Shown here: positions 39,809-48,970 of the stretch, piece by piece
Layout: each line of letters opens with the position of its first letter
Position numbering within the stretch: position 1 is the stretch's first letter
DNA from: Pseudomonas sp. 7P_10.2_Bac1
GTDB taxonomy: Bacteria; Pseudomonadota; Gammaproteobacteria; Pseudomonadales; Pseudomonadaceae
NCBI RefSeq assembly: GCF_025465935.1
Contig: NZ_JANLNV010000057.1
Span: 1-64,000, forward strand
Reading direction: 5' to 3'
DNA length: 64,000 nucleotides
The notes under the pieces: generated by a model
Databases searched by the model: none
Told to the model about the DNA's origin: nothing
Seen by the model: only the letters and a program-made list of their open reading frames with translations
Position numbers and translations under genes: made by a program

Positions 39809-40813
39809 TTAGGCCTCTTTCATTACTTGCGACAGCAGTTCGTAGGAACGAATGCGGTCTGCATGCTCATACAGGTCACAGGTAAAGATCAGCTCGTCCG
39901 CCTGAGTCTGCTCAACCAGCACTTGCAGTTTGGCCTTGATCTTCTCGGGGCTGCCGATCATCGCCAAGCCCAAAAAGCTCATCACTGCGTCTTTCTCATG
40001 GGGCAGCCACAGCCCATCCATGCTCTTCACGGGTGCGCGTTGAACCAGGCTCTGCCCGCGCATCAAGGCCAAGATCCGCTGCAGCACGGAAGTGGACAGG
40101 TAATCAGCCTGCTCATCGGTATCAGCCGCGACCAGTGGTACACCCAGCATCACATACGGCTTGTCGAGCACCGCTGATGGCTTGAAGTGATTGCGATATA
40201 CCCGAATGGCTTCGTGCATCAAACGCGGTGCGAAATGTGATGCAAAGGCGTAGGGCAAGCCACGTTCACCAGCCAGTTGCGCACTGAACAGGCTCGATCC
40301 GAGCAGCCACACGGGCACGTTGGTGCCAGTGCCAGGCATGGCAATCACGCGCTGATCCGGGGTGCGCGGGCCCAGGTAACGCACCAGTTCGGCGACGTCT
40401 TGGGGGAAGTCATCGGCGCTACCGGAACGCTCACGGCGCAGGGCCCGGGCGGTCATTTGATCGGAGCCTGGCGCACGCCCAAGACCCAGGTCGATACGGC
40501 CGGGGTACAGGCTTTCGAGCGTGCCGAACTGTTCGGCAATCACCAGCGGCGCATGGTTGGGCAGCATCACGCCGCCCGAGCCGATGCGAATGGTCGAGGT
40601 GCCACCGGCCAGATAACCGATCAGGACCGAGGTCGCCGAGCTGGCAATGCCGTCCATGTTGTGGTGCTCAGCGACCCAAAACCGGTTGTAGCCAAACTTT
40701 TCTACGTGTTGGGCCAAATCCAGCGAGTTGTGCAACGACTGGGCGGCGCTGCCGTTTTCGCGAACAGGTACCAAGTCGAGGGTCGAGAATTTGACATCAG
40801 ACAATCGTTTCAT
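39809..40813 (-). CDS. LLM-class flavin-dependent oxidoreductase (MsnO8-like)
   Basis: Luciferase-like TIM-barrel oxidoreductase, 334 residues, of the group that includes MsnO8 and Yhb[21 protein letters not shown] near the N-terminus, [20 protein letters not shown], and [20 protein letters not shown] are group hallmarks. It probably uses FMNH2; the substrate is unknown. It is not linked to a flavin reductase here, unlike SsuD. Single gene convergent with the first DUF1161 gene. Confidence 0.9.
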   Translation of the reverse strand: MKRLSDVKFSTLDLVPVRENGSAAQSLHNSLDLAQHVEKFGYNRFWVAEHHNMDGIASSATSVLIGYLAGGTSTIRIGSGGVMLPNHAPLVIAEQFGTLESLYPGRIDLGLGRAPGSDQMTARALRRERSGSADDFPQDVAELVRYLGPRTPDQRVIAMPGTGTNVPVWLLGSSLFSAQLAGERGLPYAFASHFAPRLMHEAIRVYRNHFKPSAVLDKPYVMLGVPLVAADTDEQADYLSTSVLQRILALMRGQSLVQRAPVKSMDGLWLPHEKDAVMSFLGLAMIGSPEKIKAKLQVLVEQTQADELIFTCDLYEHADRIRSYELLSQVMKEA

Positions 40814-41028
40814 CAGCCGGCTACTCCAAGTGAGGTGCAGGTTCAGACACTCGCTAAAACCTGCCAGTGCTTATTGCAATATGGGCATATACCCGAGTTT
40901 CAATGGCATTGATGATATGAGCCACAAAAAAATGCGATTTGTCCGACAGGATGAACTTTGTGGAGCCGACTACCCTCACAACTCCAGTCAAGGCGTGAAA
41001 CCTTCACGCCGTTCTTCAGGAGGCACGT

Positions 41029-41460
41029 ATGAGTATTAAAAAGACTGCATCGGCTCATTGGGCTGGCGACCTTAAAACCGGTATCGGCTCCATCTCCACT
41101 GAAACTGGCGTACTGCGCGAAGCGCCGTACGGCTTCAAGGCACGTTTTGAGGGTGGCAAGGGCACCAACCCTGAAGAACTGATCGGCGCCGCCCATGCCG
41201 GATGTTTCTCGATGGCGCTGTCGATGATTCTGGGAGATGCCGGGCTCAAGGCCGACAGCATCGACACCAAGGCTGAAGTGACACTGGATCAAGTGGACGG
41301 CGGCTTTGCAATCACGGCGGTGCACTTGGTCCTCAAGGCCAAAGTGCCGGGTGCGACCCAGCAGCAGTTCGATGAGCTGACCAAGAAGGCCAAAGAAGGT
41401 TGCCCGGTCTCCAAGGTACTGAACGCCAAGATCACCCTGGACGCGACCCTGCTGGGCTGA
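41029..41460 (+). CDS. osmC: OsmC-family organic hydroperoxide reductase
   Basis: Cytoplasmic thiol peroxidase, 143 residues, for organic hydroperoxides. The catalytic pair is Cys59 ([16 protein letters not shown]) and Cys125 ([10 protein letters not shown]), with the conserved Arg39 in [11 protein letters not shown]. Start [20 protein letters not shown] and length are typical for OsmC (not Ohr). A GGAGGCA ribosome site precedes it. Region 40814-41028 upstream has no gene. Confidence 0.92.
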   Translation: MSIKKTASAHWAGDLKTGIGSISTETGVLREAPYGFKARFEGGKGTNPEELIGAAHAGCFSMALSMILGDAGLKADSIDTKAEVTLDQVDGGFAITAVHLVLKAKVPGATQQQFDELTKKAKEGCPVSKVLNAKITLDATLLG

Positions 41461-41603
41461 CCAGTGGACTAAACGTACGCCCCGCCTGCAGGCGAGCGGG
41501 GCGGCGTTGACCCGGACAGTACGCAGACGACGCCGAATGTGATCGAATAGCCGCCGATTGCGTCAGACCATCACTGTGCGTTTTGCTTGAAGGGAGTCTC
41601 ACC

Positions 41604-41837
41604 ATGAAACGTTTTGCGTTAGCAGTAATCAGTTGCACGTTGGCCACGTCGGTATTCGCGGCACCCAAGCCCTGCGAAGAATTAAAAGCTGAAATCGAAG
41701 CCAAGATTCAGGCCAACAACGTGTCGTCCTACACGCTTGAAATCGTTACCAATGAAGAAGTACACGACCAGAACATGGTTGTCGGCTCGTGCGAAAACGG
41801 CACCAAAAAGATCATCTACCAGAAAAACGATAACTGA
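41604..41837 (+). CDS. DUF1161 periplasmic protein (second copy)
   Basis: A 77-residue paralog of the protein at 39489. The start at 41604 has a GGGAG ribosome site and a signal peptide (MKRFALAVISCTLATSVFAA). Mature motifs KPCEELKAEIEAKIQANNV and VVGSCENGTKKIIY match the first copy, including both cysteines. Unknown function. Confidence 0.87.
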   Translation: MKRFALAVISCTLATSVFAAPKPCEELKAEIEAKIQANNVSSYTLEIVTNEEVHDQNMVVGSCENGTKKIIYQKNDN

Positions 41838-41840
41838 GTC

Positions 41841-42257
41841 TTAGGGCAGGCAGTTAACCAGCCGCTCCTCGGCCAGCACCTTGCCTTCGGCGTTGTACAA
41901 CCGAGCGTAAGCGTTGAAGCCCAGCGAGCGCGCCTGCAGCCGGTAGCGCTGGCCGGGCTGGAAATCTGCATAGTTGACCGTTATATAGCAAAGCCGCTCT
42001 TGCGGATCGCTGAACATGCCCATCCCGCCGATAAACACCTCGTAATCAAAACGCACCATCAATTCGTGGCTGCCTGGCGTCACCTGAAAAAAACGGCCGT
42101 CATTAAGGCGCTGGTTATCCAGACGCTCAGCCATGATCAGCTTGCCGGTTTGGGTGTCCAGGTCGATCCAGGCCATGTTCGGGTCGTGCGGCGGCAATGG
42201 CGTGCTGGCACAAGCGCTGAGCAAGCAGGCCGTGAGCAAGAGCAAAAACGTGCGCAT
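41841..42257 (-). CDS. Putative lipoprotein
   Basis: A 138-residue predicted lipoprotein with lipobox LSAC (MRTFLLLLTACLLSACASTP). An upstream start at 42290 would place the signal 11 residues in; the shorter form is preferred. The mature part is beta-rich, with DGRFFQVTPGSHELMVRFDY and PGQRYRLQARSLGF. Function not recognised. Convergent with the second DUF1161 gene with 3 bp between stops. Confidence 0.8.
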   Translation of the reverse strand: MRTFLLLLTACLLSACASTPLPPHDPNMAWIDLDTQTGKLIMAERLDNQRLNDGRFFQVTPGSHELMVRFDYEVFIGGMGMFSDPQERLCYITVNYADFQPGQRYRLQARSLGFNAYARLYNAEGKVLAEERLVNCLP

Positions 42258-42307
42258 GGTGGTTTCCATCAAGGTGTGAGGCGTAAGCATAGCGCCAGAC
42301 CGCCAGT

Positions 42308-42391
42308 GAGAGCTGCCGAATCCTGCGAACTTTTATTCAGGGGGTTGTGAAAAAGGTCAAAAGATCGCAGCCTTCGCCAGCGCCTACAGGA
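42308..42391. repeat. Diverged REP pair of a second class
   Basis: Arms GAGCTGCCGAATCCTGCGAA and AAAAGATCGCAGCCTTCGCC...GCCTACAG belong to the REP class whose core is CTGCCGNAGGCTGCGATC, different from the main class. It is upstream of the aminopeptidase gene. Confidence 0.65.
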
Positions 42392-42398
42392 TCGCTCT

Positions 42399-43460
42399 AT
42401 GCCGCTGATAACCCGCTGTCTGCTCACCCTTGTGTTGTTGGCGCTGCTCAACGGCTGCTACTACACGCAACTGGTCACCGGCCAAATGCATGTGTTGCAG
42501 GCCCGCGAACCAGTGGCCAAGGTGGTGGACGACCCTGAGCGCGATCCCGTTTTGCGCGAGCATCTGGCCAAGTCCCAGGCGGCCCGAACCTTCGCCAGCG
42601 AACACTTGAAGCTGCCCGACAACCAAAGCTATCGCCGGTACGCCGATCTCAAGCGCCCGTTCGTGGTGTGGAATGTGTTTGCGACCCCAGAATTCTCTCT
42701 CGATCCGGTCACCTATTGCTTCCCGGTTGCCGGGTGCGTGGCCTACCGGGGTTATTACTCGCAGGGCGCAGCCCGGGGTGACGCCGCGCTCAAGCGCCAG
42801 CAAGGCATGGACGTGTTTGTCAGCGGCGTTGAGGCCTACTCCACCCTGGGCTGGTTTGATGACCCGATCCTCAACAGCATGCTGAACTGGGGTGATGAGC
42901 GACTGGCCACACTGATTTTTCACGAACTGGCGCACCAGCGTTTCTATGTGAAGGACGATACGGAGTTCAACGAATCATTTGCCAGTTTCGTCGAGCAGGA
43001 AGGCACGCGCCAATGGCGCGCCTACCAAGGGCTGCCGCCCGCCAATGAAGCGGGTTTGCAGCAACGCGATCAGTTTATTGGCTTGATACTGCAGACGCGC
43101 CAGCGCTTGCAACAGCTATACCTGCAGCCTTTGTCTGCCACCGAGATGCGCCAGCGCAAGGCGGCGGAGTTTGAGCGGATGCGCAGCCAGTACCGTGAGC
43201 TGCGTGACCAGCATTGGGGGGCAAACAACCGCTACGACGCGTGGATAAATGCCCCCATGAACAATGCCAAGCTGCTGCCCTTCGGGCTGTATGACCAATG
43301 GGTGCCGGCCTTTGCGGCGTTGTTCAAACACACCGGCGGCGATTGGGCGAAGTTTTATAGCGAGGTTGAAACGCTTGGCAAACTTCCACCGTTGCAGCGC
43401 AAGGCCGCACTGCGCCAGTGGGCCGGACCTCTAACGACCACACTTAAACCTTGGGGCTGA
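42399..43460 (+). CDS. Putative zinc aminopeptidase (PF10023 family lipoprotein)
   Basis: A 353-residue predicted outer-membrane or periplasmic lipoprotein (lipobox LNGC in LVLLALLNGCYYTQL). The zinc motif HELAH has His175, Glu176 and His179 (FHELAHQRFYVKDD), followed by Glu in FNESFASFVEQEG. The family is annotated as predicted aminopeptidase (COG4324); activity is not established. It overlaps the convergent phosphatase gene by 17 bp. Confidence 0.85.
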   Translation: MPLITRCLLTLVLLALLNGCYYTQLVTGQMHVLQAREPVAKVVDDPERDPVLREHLAKSQAARTFASEHLKLPDNQSYRRYADLKRPFVVWNVFATPEFSLDPVTYCFPVAGCVAYRGYYSQGAARGDAALKRQQGMDVFVSGVEAYSTLGWFDDPILNSMLNWGDERLATLIFHELAHQRFYVKDDTEFNESFASFVEQEGTRQWRAYQGLPPANEAGLQQRDQFIGLILQTRQRLQQLYLQPLSATEMRQRKAAEFERMRSQYRELRDQHWGANNRYDAWINAPMNNAKLLPFGLYDQWVPAFAALFKHTGGDWAKFYSEVETLGKLPPLQRKAALRQWAGPLTTTLKPWG

Positions 43461-44082
43461 GCCAGTTCTTGACCACGCAAGAGGCGAACGGGCTGGTGCT
43501 GCACGCGCCACTGGCCAAGGCTAAACGCAGTTTCGGGATGTCGGCTTGCATCATGTAGTCGACGCCATCCTTGAAGTGCGTGTTTTCACCAAAGCCACCT
43601 TGGGTCATTTCTTTCAGGGCGTCTTCTTTGCTCCAGTCCTGCACGACTACGCGGTACATCGCCGCCATCAAGCCCGTGCGGTCGACACCATGCTTGCAAT
43701 GCATCAGCACCGGCCCATGGGCCTGAGCCGTTTGAATGGCGCGCAAGGCAGCCAGCACATCGGTGTCATCGACGTGATTGGTGCGGTACGGCAATTGGAC
43801 TTGCTCAACGCCTGGTTTTTTCAACCAAGCGCTGTCGGGCTCGGACAAGAAGTTGATCACGGTGCCGATGTGCAGTTTGTCCAGCAGCGGCTGGGCCTGG
43901 TCATCCGGCAAGGCGCTGCGATACAGCGTAGGGGACATCTGATACAGGTTGTATTGCGCATCCACAGGCTGCGCCCACTGGGGTGGCCGGGCCACGGCAA
44001 AATCTTCAGCCATGGCCTGAGGCAGCGTAAACGCCGCCCATAATGTCAGGCACAGGGCAGGGAAAAACCGGGCTTTGGGCAT
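43444..44082 (-). CDS. Exported dual-specificity/tyrosine phosphatase-like protein
   Basis: A 212-residue protein with a signal peptide (FFPALCLTLWAAFTLPQAMA) and a cysteine phosphatase loop, HCKHGVDRTG, with Cys at about residue 128 and the Arg five positions on. An upstream Asp likely acts as general acid. It resembles periplasmic Pseudomonas phosphatases such as TpbA, which act on c-di-GMP-linked sensors; this is a suggestion from family and export only. Convergent with the aminopeptidase gene. Confidence 0.85.
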   Translation of the reverse strand: MPKARFFPALCLTLWAAFTLPQAMAEDFAVARPPQWAQPVDAQYNLYQMSPTLYRSALPDDQAQPLLDKLHIGTVINFLSEPDSAWLKKPGVEQVQLPYRTNHVDDTDVLAALRAIQTAQAHGPVLMHCKHGVDRTGLMAAMYRVVVQDWSKEDALKEMTQGGFGENTHFKDGVDYMMQADIPKLRLALASGACSTSPFASCVVKNWLSPKV

Positions 44083-44186
44083 GTCGGCGCAACCACTTCG
44101 ATCAAAGGTTCAGGAGGTGGCGCTAGAGTGAGTTAAGCCTGATCAAAACTGTGTGAGCCAATTGTCAAAAAATCGTGATGCAGCCC

Positions 44187-44672
44187 TTACTGCGGGGGCG
44201 TTTCAGCCTCCAGCCACTTTTCTGACAAGGCGGCCAGACGGCCATCGGCCTTGATGCGTTGCAAGGCTTTGTCCAGGCTGCCCTGAAACGCCGGGTTGTC
44301 TTTCTGGAAGGGAATCGCCAGCTCTGGCGATGTTAAATATGGCTCGCTGAAATCGAACCGATCTTGAAGTTCTGGAGTCAAAGCGATGTGATTGATCGCT
44401 ACGTCGTACTTGCCGCTTTCAACACCTGACAGCAGGTCAGCACTGTCAGTGACCAAGAGGGAGGAATGGACCTCCAGCTCCTGAGCCAACATCTCACCCA
44501 GCTCGACGTCAAAACCGGTTAAACGGCCGTCCTGTTTGAAGCTGAAAGGTGGCAGGTTGCCTTCAAGGGCAATACGCAACTCCCCCCGATCGTTGACATC
44601 GTCCATCAGTTCGGCGTGAGCAAAAGGGCTCGCCAATGGCAATAAAAGCATCAGACCTGGCAGAAAACGCAT
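44187..44672 (-). CDS. Shortened family 3 solute-binding-like protein
   Basis: A 161-residue exported protein. The start at 44672 gives a signal peptide (MRFLPGLMLLLPLASPFAHA) and a CACTCC-complement ribosome site (GGAGTG). Lobe 1 of a family 3 periplasmic amino acid binding protein is recognisable (GELRIALEGNLPPFSF, GRLTGFDVELGEMLAQELE, YDVAINHIALTPEL, FDFSEPYL). The chain then jumps to the C-terminal segment (ALQRIKADGRLAALSEKWLE), leaving out about 90 residues of lobe 2. The reading frame is intact. Ligand unknown. Divergent from the DUF4399 gene. Confidence 0.8.
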   Translation of the reverse strand: MRFLPGLMLLLPLASPFAHAELMDDVNDRGELRIALEGNLPPFSFKQDGRLTGFDVELGEMLAQELEVHSSLLVTDSADLLSGVESGKYDVAINHIALTPELQDRFDFSEPYLTSPELAIPFQKDNPAFQGSLDKALQRIKADGRLAALSEKWLEAETPPQ

Positions 44673-44810
44673 GGTCACTCCTTTGAATTTAATGAAAGCG
44701 ATTCGCACTTGGCGCTCGCTTTGCTTTATGTTGATCAACTGCGGCGTTGGACAGCAGATCAGCTCAAAGTTGTGCATGCCCGAAGATTTTTTCAAAAACC
44801 GGAGAAACAA

Positions 44811-45236
44811 ATGAAAGCTCTACTGTCTCGTGTTGCGTTGACTTCTGTGTTGATGGGCGCTTCGGTTCTGGCGTTTGCCGCCACCCCGGCCCCGGAAGGC
44901 GCAACAGTCACCATTCTTTCGCCGGCCGATGGCGCTACGGTGGATAAAACCTTCACCGTGAAATTCGGCATTGAAGGCATCGACCTCAAGCCCGCTGGCG
45001 ATCCGGCTCCGCACTCTGGCCACCACCACCTGCTGGTGGATGTAGACCAACCGATTGCTCCAGGCCAAGTCATCCCGACCGATGATCATCACCTGCATTT
45101 CGGCAAGGCGCAGACCGAGACTCAACTCACCCTGACGCCAGGCAAGCACACCTTGCAGCTGGAGCTGGGTGACACCGGCCACCAGGCGTTCGAACCGGTG
45201 ATCGTCTCCAAGAAAATCACTGTGAATGTGAAATAA
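44811..45236 (+). CDS. DUF4399 exported protein
   Basis: A 141-residue protein with a signal peptide (RVALTSVLMGASVLAFAATP) and a DUF4399 beta-sandwich. APHSGHHHLLVDVDQPIAPG and DDHHLHFGKAQTE carry several histidines that could bind a metal; this is inferred. The start at 44811 has a GGAGAAAC ribosome site. Followed by a strong terminator. Confidence 0.85.
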   Translation: MKALLSRVALTSVLMGASVLAFAATPAPEGATVTILSPADGATVDKTFTVKFGIEGIDLKPAGDPAPHSGHHHLLVDVDQPIAPGQVIPTDDHHLHFGKAQTETQLTLTPGKHTLQLELGDTGHQAFEPVIVSKKITVNVK

Positions 45237-45237
45237 A

Positions 45238-45272
45238 AAAAGGGAGCCCTGAAAGGGGCTCCCTTTTTTATT
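45238..45272. terminator. Bidirectional terminator of the DUF4399 gene
   Basis: GGGAGCCC-TGAAA-GGGGCTCCC with A-run before and T-run after, directly after the stop codon. The convergent serA ends 67 bp away. Confidence 0.92.
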
Positions 45273-45339
45273 CGCACCAAACTGCAAGTAGGAGCAGAAG
45301 CCAAACGGCTCTAGCCCTTACTTGCCGCTTGTAACTGCC

Positions 45340-46569
45340 TTAGAACAACACGCGGCAGCGAATAGTGCCGTTGATGGTCTGCAGCTTGGCTTGCGCCAGG
45401 TCGGAGTACTCGGCGTCGACGTCGATTACTACATAACCCACTTTTTCGTTGGTTTGCAGGAACTGACCGGAGATGTTGATCCCGTTTTCGGCGAAGACCT
45501 TGTTGATCTCGCTCATCACACCCGGAATGTTCTCGTGGATGTGCAGCAAACGGTGCTTGCCAGGGTGAGCCGGCAAGGCCACTTCCGGGAAGTTCACAGA
45601 CGATACGGACGTACCGTTGTCGCTGTACTTGACCAGTTTCTCTGCCACTTCCAGACCGATGTTGGCTTGGGCTTCAGCGGTCGAGCCACCGATGTGCGGG
45701 GTCAGGATCACGTTGTCCAGGCCACGCAGCGGGCTTTCGAACACGTCGTCGTTGGAACGCGGCTCAACCGGGAACACGTCGATAGCAGCGCCGATCAGGT
45801 GCTTGTCCTTGATCGCGTCAGCCAGGGCATCCAGCTCAACCACGGTGCCACGTGCGGCGTTGATCAGAATGCCGCCCTTTTTGATGGCGCGGATTTCTTT
45901 CTCGCCGATCATCCACTGGGTGGCTGGCGTTTCAGGGACGTGCAGGGTCACGATGTCGGACATGCCCAGCAGTTCGTGCAGATTGCCCACCTGAGTGGCG
46001 TTGCCCAATGGCAGCTTGGTGACGGTGTCATAGAAGAACACCTGCATGCCCAGACCTTCAGCCAGTACCGACAGCTGAGTACCAATCGAACCGTAACCAA
46101 CGATACCCAGCTTTTTGCCACGGATTTCGAAGGAATTGGCCGCGCTCTTGATCCAGCCACCACGGTGGCAGGAAGCGTTCTTCTCAGGGATGCCGCGCAG
46201 CAGCAGGATCGCTTCAGCCAGCACCAACTCGGCCACCGAACGGGTGTTGGAGTAAGGGGCGTTGAATACAGCGATACCGCGTTCGCGAGCAGCGTTGAGA
46301 TCGACTTGGTTGGTGCCAATGCAGAAACAACCAACAGCAACCAGTTTCTTGGCGCAGTCGAACACTTCTTCGGTCAGCTGGGTACGAGAACGGATGCCGA
46401 TAAAGTGGGCATCAGCGATCTTTTCCTTCAGCTGGGCTTCAGGCAAGGAACTGGTGATGTACTCAATACTGGTGTAGCCAGCAGACTTCAGTACTTCAAC
46501 AGCGGATTGGTGGACGCCTTCTAAAAGAAGGAACTTGATCTTGCTCTTATCGAGAGAAGTCTTGCTCAT
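45340..46569 (-). CDS. serA: D-3-phosphoglycerate dehydrogenase SerA
   Basis: First enzyme of serine synthesis, 409 residues from the start at 46569 (MSKTSLDKSKIKFLLLEGVH); a longer upstream reading is rejected. The Rossmann loop is GIVGYGSIGTQLSVLAEGLG, the catalytic Arg is in INAARGTVVELD, and the His is in LTPHIGGSTAEAQ. The C-terminal ACT domain (about 335-409) gives serine feedback. SerA of pseudomonads also reduces 2-oxoglutarate to D-2-hydroxyglutarate; the dehydrogenase for that product is encoded divergently. Confidence 0.96.
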   Translation of the reverse strand: MSKTSLDKSKIKFLLLEGVHQSAVEVLKSAGYTSIEYITSSLPEAQLKEKIADAHFIGIRSRTQLTEEVFDCAKKLVAVGCFCIGTNQVDLNAARERGIAVFNAPYSNTRSVAELVLAEAILLLRGIPEKNASCHRGGWIKSAANSFEIRGKKLGIVGYGSIGTQLSVLAEGLGMQVFFYDTVTKLPLGNATQVGNLHELLGMSDIVTLHVPETPATQWMIGEKEIRAIKKGGILINAARGTVVELDALADAIKDKHLIGAAIDVFPVEPRSNDDVFESPLRGLDNVILTPHIGGSTAEAQANIGLEVAEKLVKYSDNGTSVSSVNFPEVALPAHPGKHRLLHIHENIPGVMSEINKVFAENGINISGQFLQTNEKVGYVVIDVDAEYSDLAQAKLQTINGTIRCRVLF

Positions 46570-46775
46570 CTGCGTAAACCTGTGTCCCAGAGAAAAAATG
46601 GCAGGGAATGGACAGCCTGAGCTGACCTGGCCGGCGTGAAGACCGGCACCGTGAATCGTCCTACGGCTCGATTCTACGGGGGGGTCGTATGCTAGCATAA
46701 GCGCCCCGCTAAACACCCATTCCTGCGACGTGAAGCGTACTCAGGATGACCATGAATTGTTCGAGAGTTCTGTTG

Positions 46776-48170
46776 ATGACCCATCCTGCCGTGATTGAAG
46801 AGCTGAAGACCCTGGTAGAGCCTGGCAAGGTTTTGACCGATGCTGACTCCCTTAATGCTTACGGCAAGGACTGGACCAAGCATTTCGCGCCCGCGCCCAC
46901 CGCCATTGTGTTTCCGAAAACCATCGAGCAGGTGCAGGCCATCGTACGTTGGGCCAACACTCACAAGGTCGCGCTGGTGCCGTCGGGCGGGCGCACCGGG
47001 CTGTCGGCGGCGGCGGTTGCGGCGAACGGCGAAGTGGTGGTGTCATTCGATTACATGAACCAGGTGCTGGACCTCAACCTGACCGACCGCACAGCGGTCT
47101 GCCAGCCGGGCGTGGTCACCGAACACCTGCAAAACCTGGCGCAAGACAACGGCCTGTACTACCCGGTGGATTTCGCCTCGGCCGGTTCCAGCCAGATTGG
47201 CGGCAACATCGGCACCAATGCCGGCGGGATCAAGGTGATTCGCTACGGCATGACCCGCAACTGGGTCGCGGGCATGAAGGTCGTGACCGGCAAGGGTGAC
47301 GTACTGGAACTGAACAAAGACCTGATCAAGAACGCCACCGGCTATGACATGCGCCAGCTGTTTATCGGCGCCGAAGGCACCCTAGGTTTTGTCGTGGAAG
47401 CCACCATGCGCCTGGACCGGGCACCAAAAAACCTGACCGCCATGGTGTTGGGTACGCCGGACTTCGACTCGATCATGCCGGTGCTGCACGCCTTCCAGAA
47501 CAAGCTTGATCTGACTGCATTTGAGTTCTTCTCTGACAAGGCACTGGCCAAAGTCATGGCCCGTGGCGACGTGCCTTCGCCATTCGACACCGATTGCCCG
47601 TTCTATGCCCTGCTGGAGTTTGAAGCGACCACAGAAGAAGTGGCCAGCGCCGCCCTGGAAACCTTCGAGCACTGCGTGGAGCAAGGCTGGGTGCTGGACG
47701 GCGTGATGAGCCAGAGCGAAACCCAGTTGCACAACCTGTGGAAGCTGCGCGAGTACATTTCCGAGACCATTTCGCACTGGACGCCGTACAAAAACGACAT
47801 CTCGGTGACCGTCTCGAAAGTGCCGGCCTTCCTGAAAGAAATTGACGCCATCGTCGGCGAGTACTACCCGGATTTCGAGATTGTCTGGTTCGGCCACATT
47901 GGCGATGGCAACCTGCACTTGAACATTCTCAAGCCCGAGAACCTGAGCAAAGACGAGTTCTTTGCCAAGTGCGCGACCGTCAACAAGTGGGTATTCGAGA
48001 CCGTCGAGAAGTACAACGGCTCGATCTCGGCCGAACACGGCGTGGGCATGACCAAGCGTGACTACTTGACCTACAGCCGCTCGCCGGTTGAGATCGAGTA
48101 CATGAAAGCCCTCAAGGCCGTATTCGACCCGAACGGCATCATGAACCCAGGCAAGATTTTTGCGGTTTAA
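46776..48170 (+). CDS. FAD-dependent D-2-hydroxyglutarate dehydrogenase
   Basis: FAD-binding PCMH-type oxidoreductase (GlcD family), 464 residues from the ATG at 46776. FAD motifs: VPSGGRTGLSAAAVAANGEV and GTNAGGIKVIRYGMTRNWVA. The C-terminal domain has the metal-binding WFGHIGDGNLHLNIL and SAEHGVGMTKRDYL. Homologs in Pseudomonas oxidise D-2-hydroxyglutarate from SerA back to 2-oxoglutarate. Divergent placement next to serA supports that. Confidence 0.9.
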   Translation: MTHPAVIEELKTLVEPGKVLTDADSLNAYGKDWTKHFAPAPTAIVFPKTIEQVQAIVRWANTHKVALVPSGGRTGLSAAAVAANGEVVVSFDYMNQVLDLNLTDRTAVCQPGVVTEHLQNLAQDNGLYYPVDFASAGSSQIGGNIGTNAGGIKVIRYGMTRNWVAGMKVVTGKGDVLELNKDLIKNATGYDMRQLFIGAEGTLGFVVEATMRLDRAPKNLTAMVLGTPDFDSIMPVLHAFQNKLDLTAFEFFSDKALAKVMARGDVPSPFDTDCPFYALLEFEATTEEVASAALETFEHCVEQGWVLDGVMSQSETQLHNLWKLREYISETISHWTPYKNDISVTVSKVPAFLKEIDAIVGEYYPDFEIVWFGHIGDGNLHLNILKPENLSKDEFFAKCATVNKWVFETVEKYNGSISAEHGVGMTKRDYLTYSRSPVEIEYMKALKAVFDPNGIMNPGKIFAV

Positions 48171-48185
48171 TTAACCCCCAAAACC

Positions 48186-48252
48186 TGTAGGAGCGGGCTT
48201 GCCTCGCGAGCTTTTAACGATCAACAGATCGCGAGGCAAGCTCGCTCCTACA
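48186..48252. repeat. REP pair (BIME) between the D2HGDH and FAH-family genes
   Basis: Two inverted main-class arms 15 bp after the dehydrogenase stop. Confidence 0.92.
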
Positions 48253-48281
48253 CAGTCAGCAACCCCCAGCGGAGTCGATCC

Positions 48282-48947
48282 ATGAGCTATCAGCACCAAT
48301 ACGTCGACGGTACCCGGATTCACTTTCCTATCGGCAAAGTGGTGTGCATCGGACGTAACTACGCCGAGCACGCTAAAGAGCTGGATAACCCGATCCCGAC
48401 TGAGCCGCTCTTGTTCATCAAGCCCGGCAGTTGTGTCGTGGGCACCGAAGGCGGCTTTGCCATTCCGACCGAGCGCGGTTCGGTGCATTACGAAGCCGAA
48501 ATTTCGGTGCTGATCGGCAAGCCGTTGTCGAACAACCCAAGCGCTGAAGAAGTGCTGGACGCAATCTCAGGCTTCGCCCCGGGCCTGGACCTGACCCTGC
48601 GCGACAAGCAATCCGAGCTCAAGAGCAAGGGCCTGCCGTGGGAAGTCGCCAAATCGTTCGACGGCGCCTGCGTGCTCGCACCTTTTGTGCAAAGCGCCGA
48701 GTTCAAGGACCTGGCAGACATCGGCATCCGCCTGACCATCAACGGCGAAGTGCGCCAGGACGGTAACAGCGCGCTGATGCTCAACCCGATTGTGCCGATG
48801 ATCCAGTACATGGCCGCGTGCTTCTCGCTGCAAGCGGGCGACGTGATCATGACCGGCACTCCGGTCGGTGTTGGCCCGTTGAACGTGGGCGATGAGCTGG
48901 TGCTGGAACTGACAGGCGTTAGCCGTTTCGAAAGCAGCGTGCGTTAA
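48282..48947 (+). CDS. Fumarylacetoacetate hydrolase family protein
   Basis: A 221-residue FAH-fold hydrolase or decarboxylase of the FAHD1 type. CIGRNYAEHAKELDNPIPTE, the metal site EAEISVLIGK, and ITGTPVG-like MTGTPVGVGPLNVGDELVLE are conserved. Relatives hydrolyse acylpyruvates or decarboxylate oxaloacetate. It probably shares a transcript with the upstream dehydrogenase, with a REP pair between. Confidence 0.9.
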   Translation: MSYQHQYVDGTRIHFPIGKVVCIGRNYAEHAKELDNPIPTEPLLFIKPGSCVVGTEGGFAIPTERGSVHYEAEISVLIGKPLSNNPSAEEVLDAISGFAPGLDLTLRDKQSELKSKGLPWEVAKSFDGACVLAPFVQSAEFKDLADIGIRLTINGEVRQDGNSALMLNPIVPMIQYMAACFSLQAGDVIMTGTPVGVGPLNVGDELVLELTGVSRFESSVR

Positions 48948-48970
48948 GCCATAACGCCGCGCCGACTTTC

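Noticed and set aside
46570..46716. N-terminal extension of SerA
   Set aside because: The extra 49 residues are not found in SerA and cover the promoter region.
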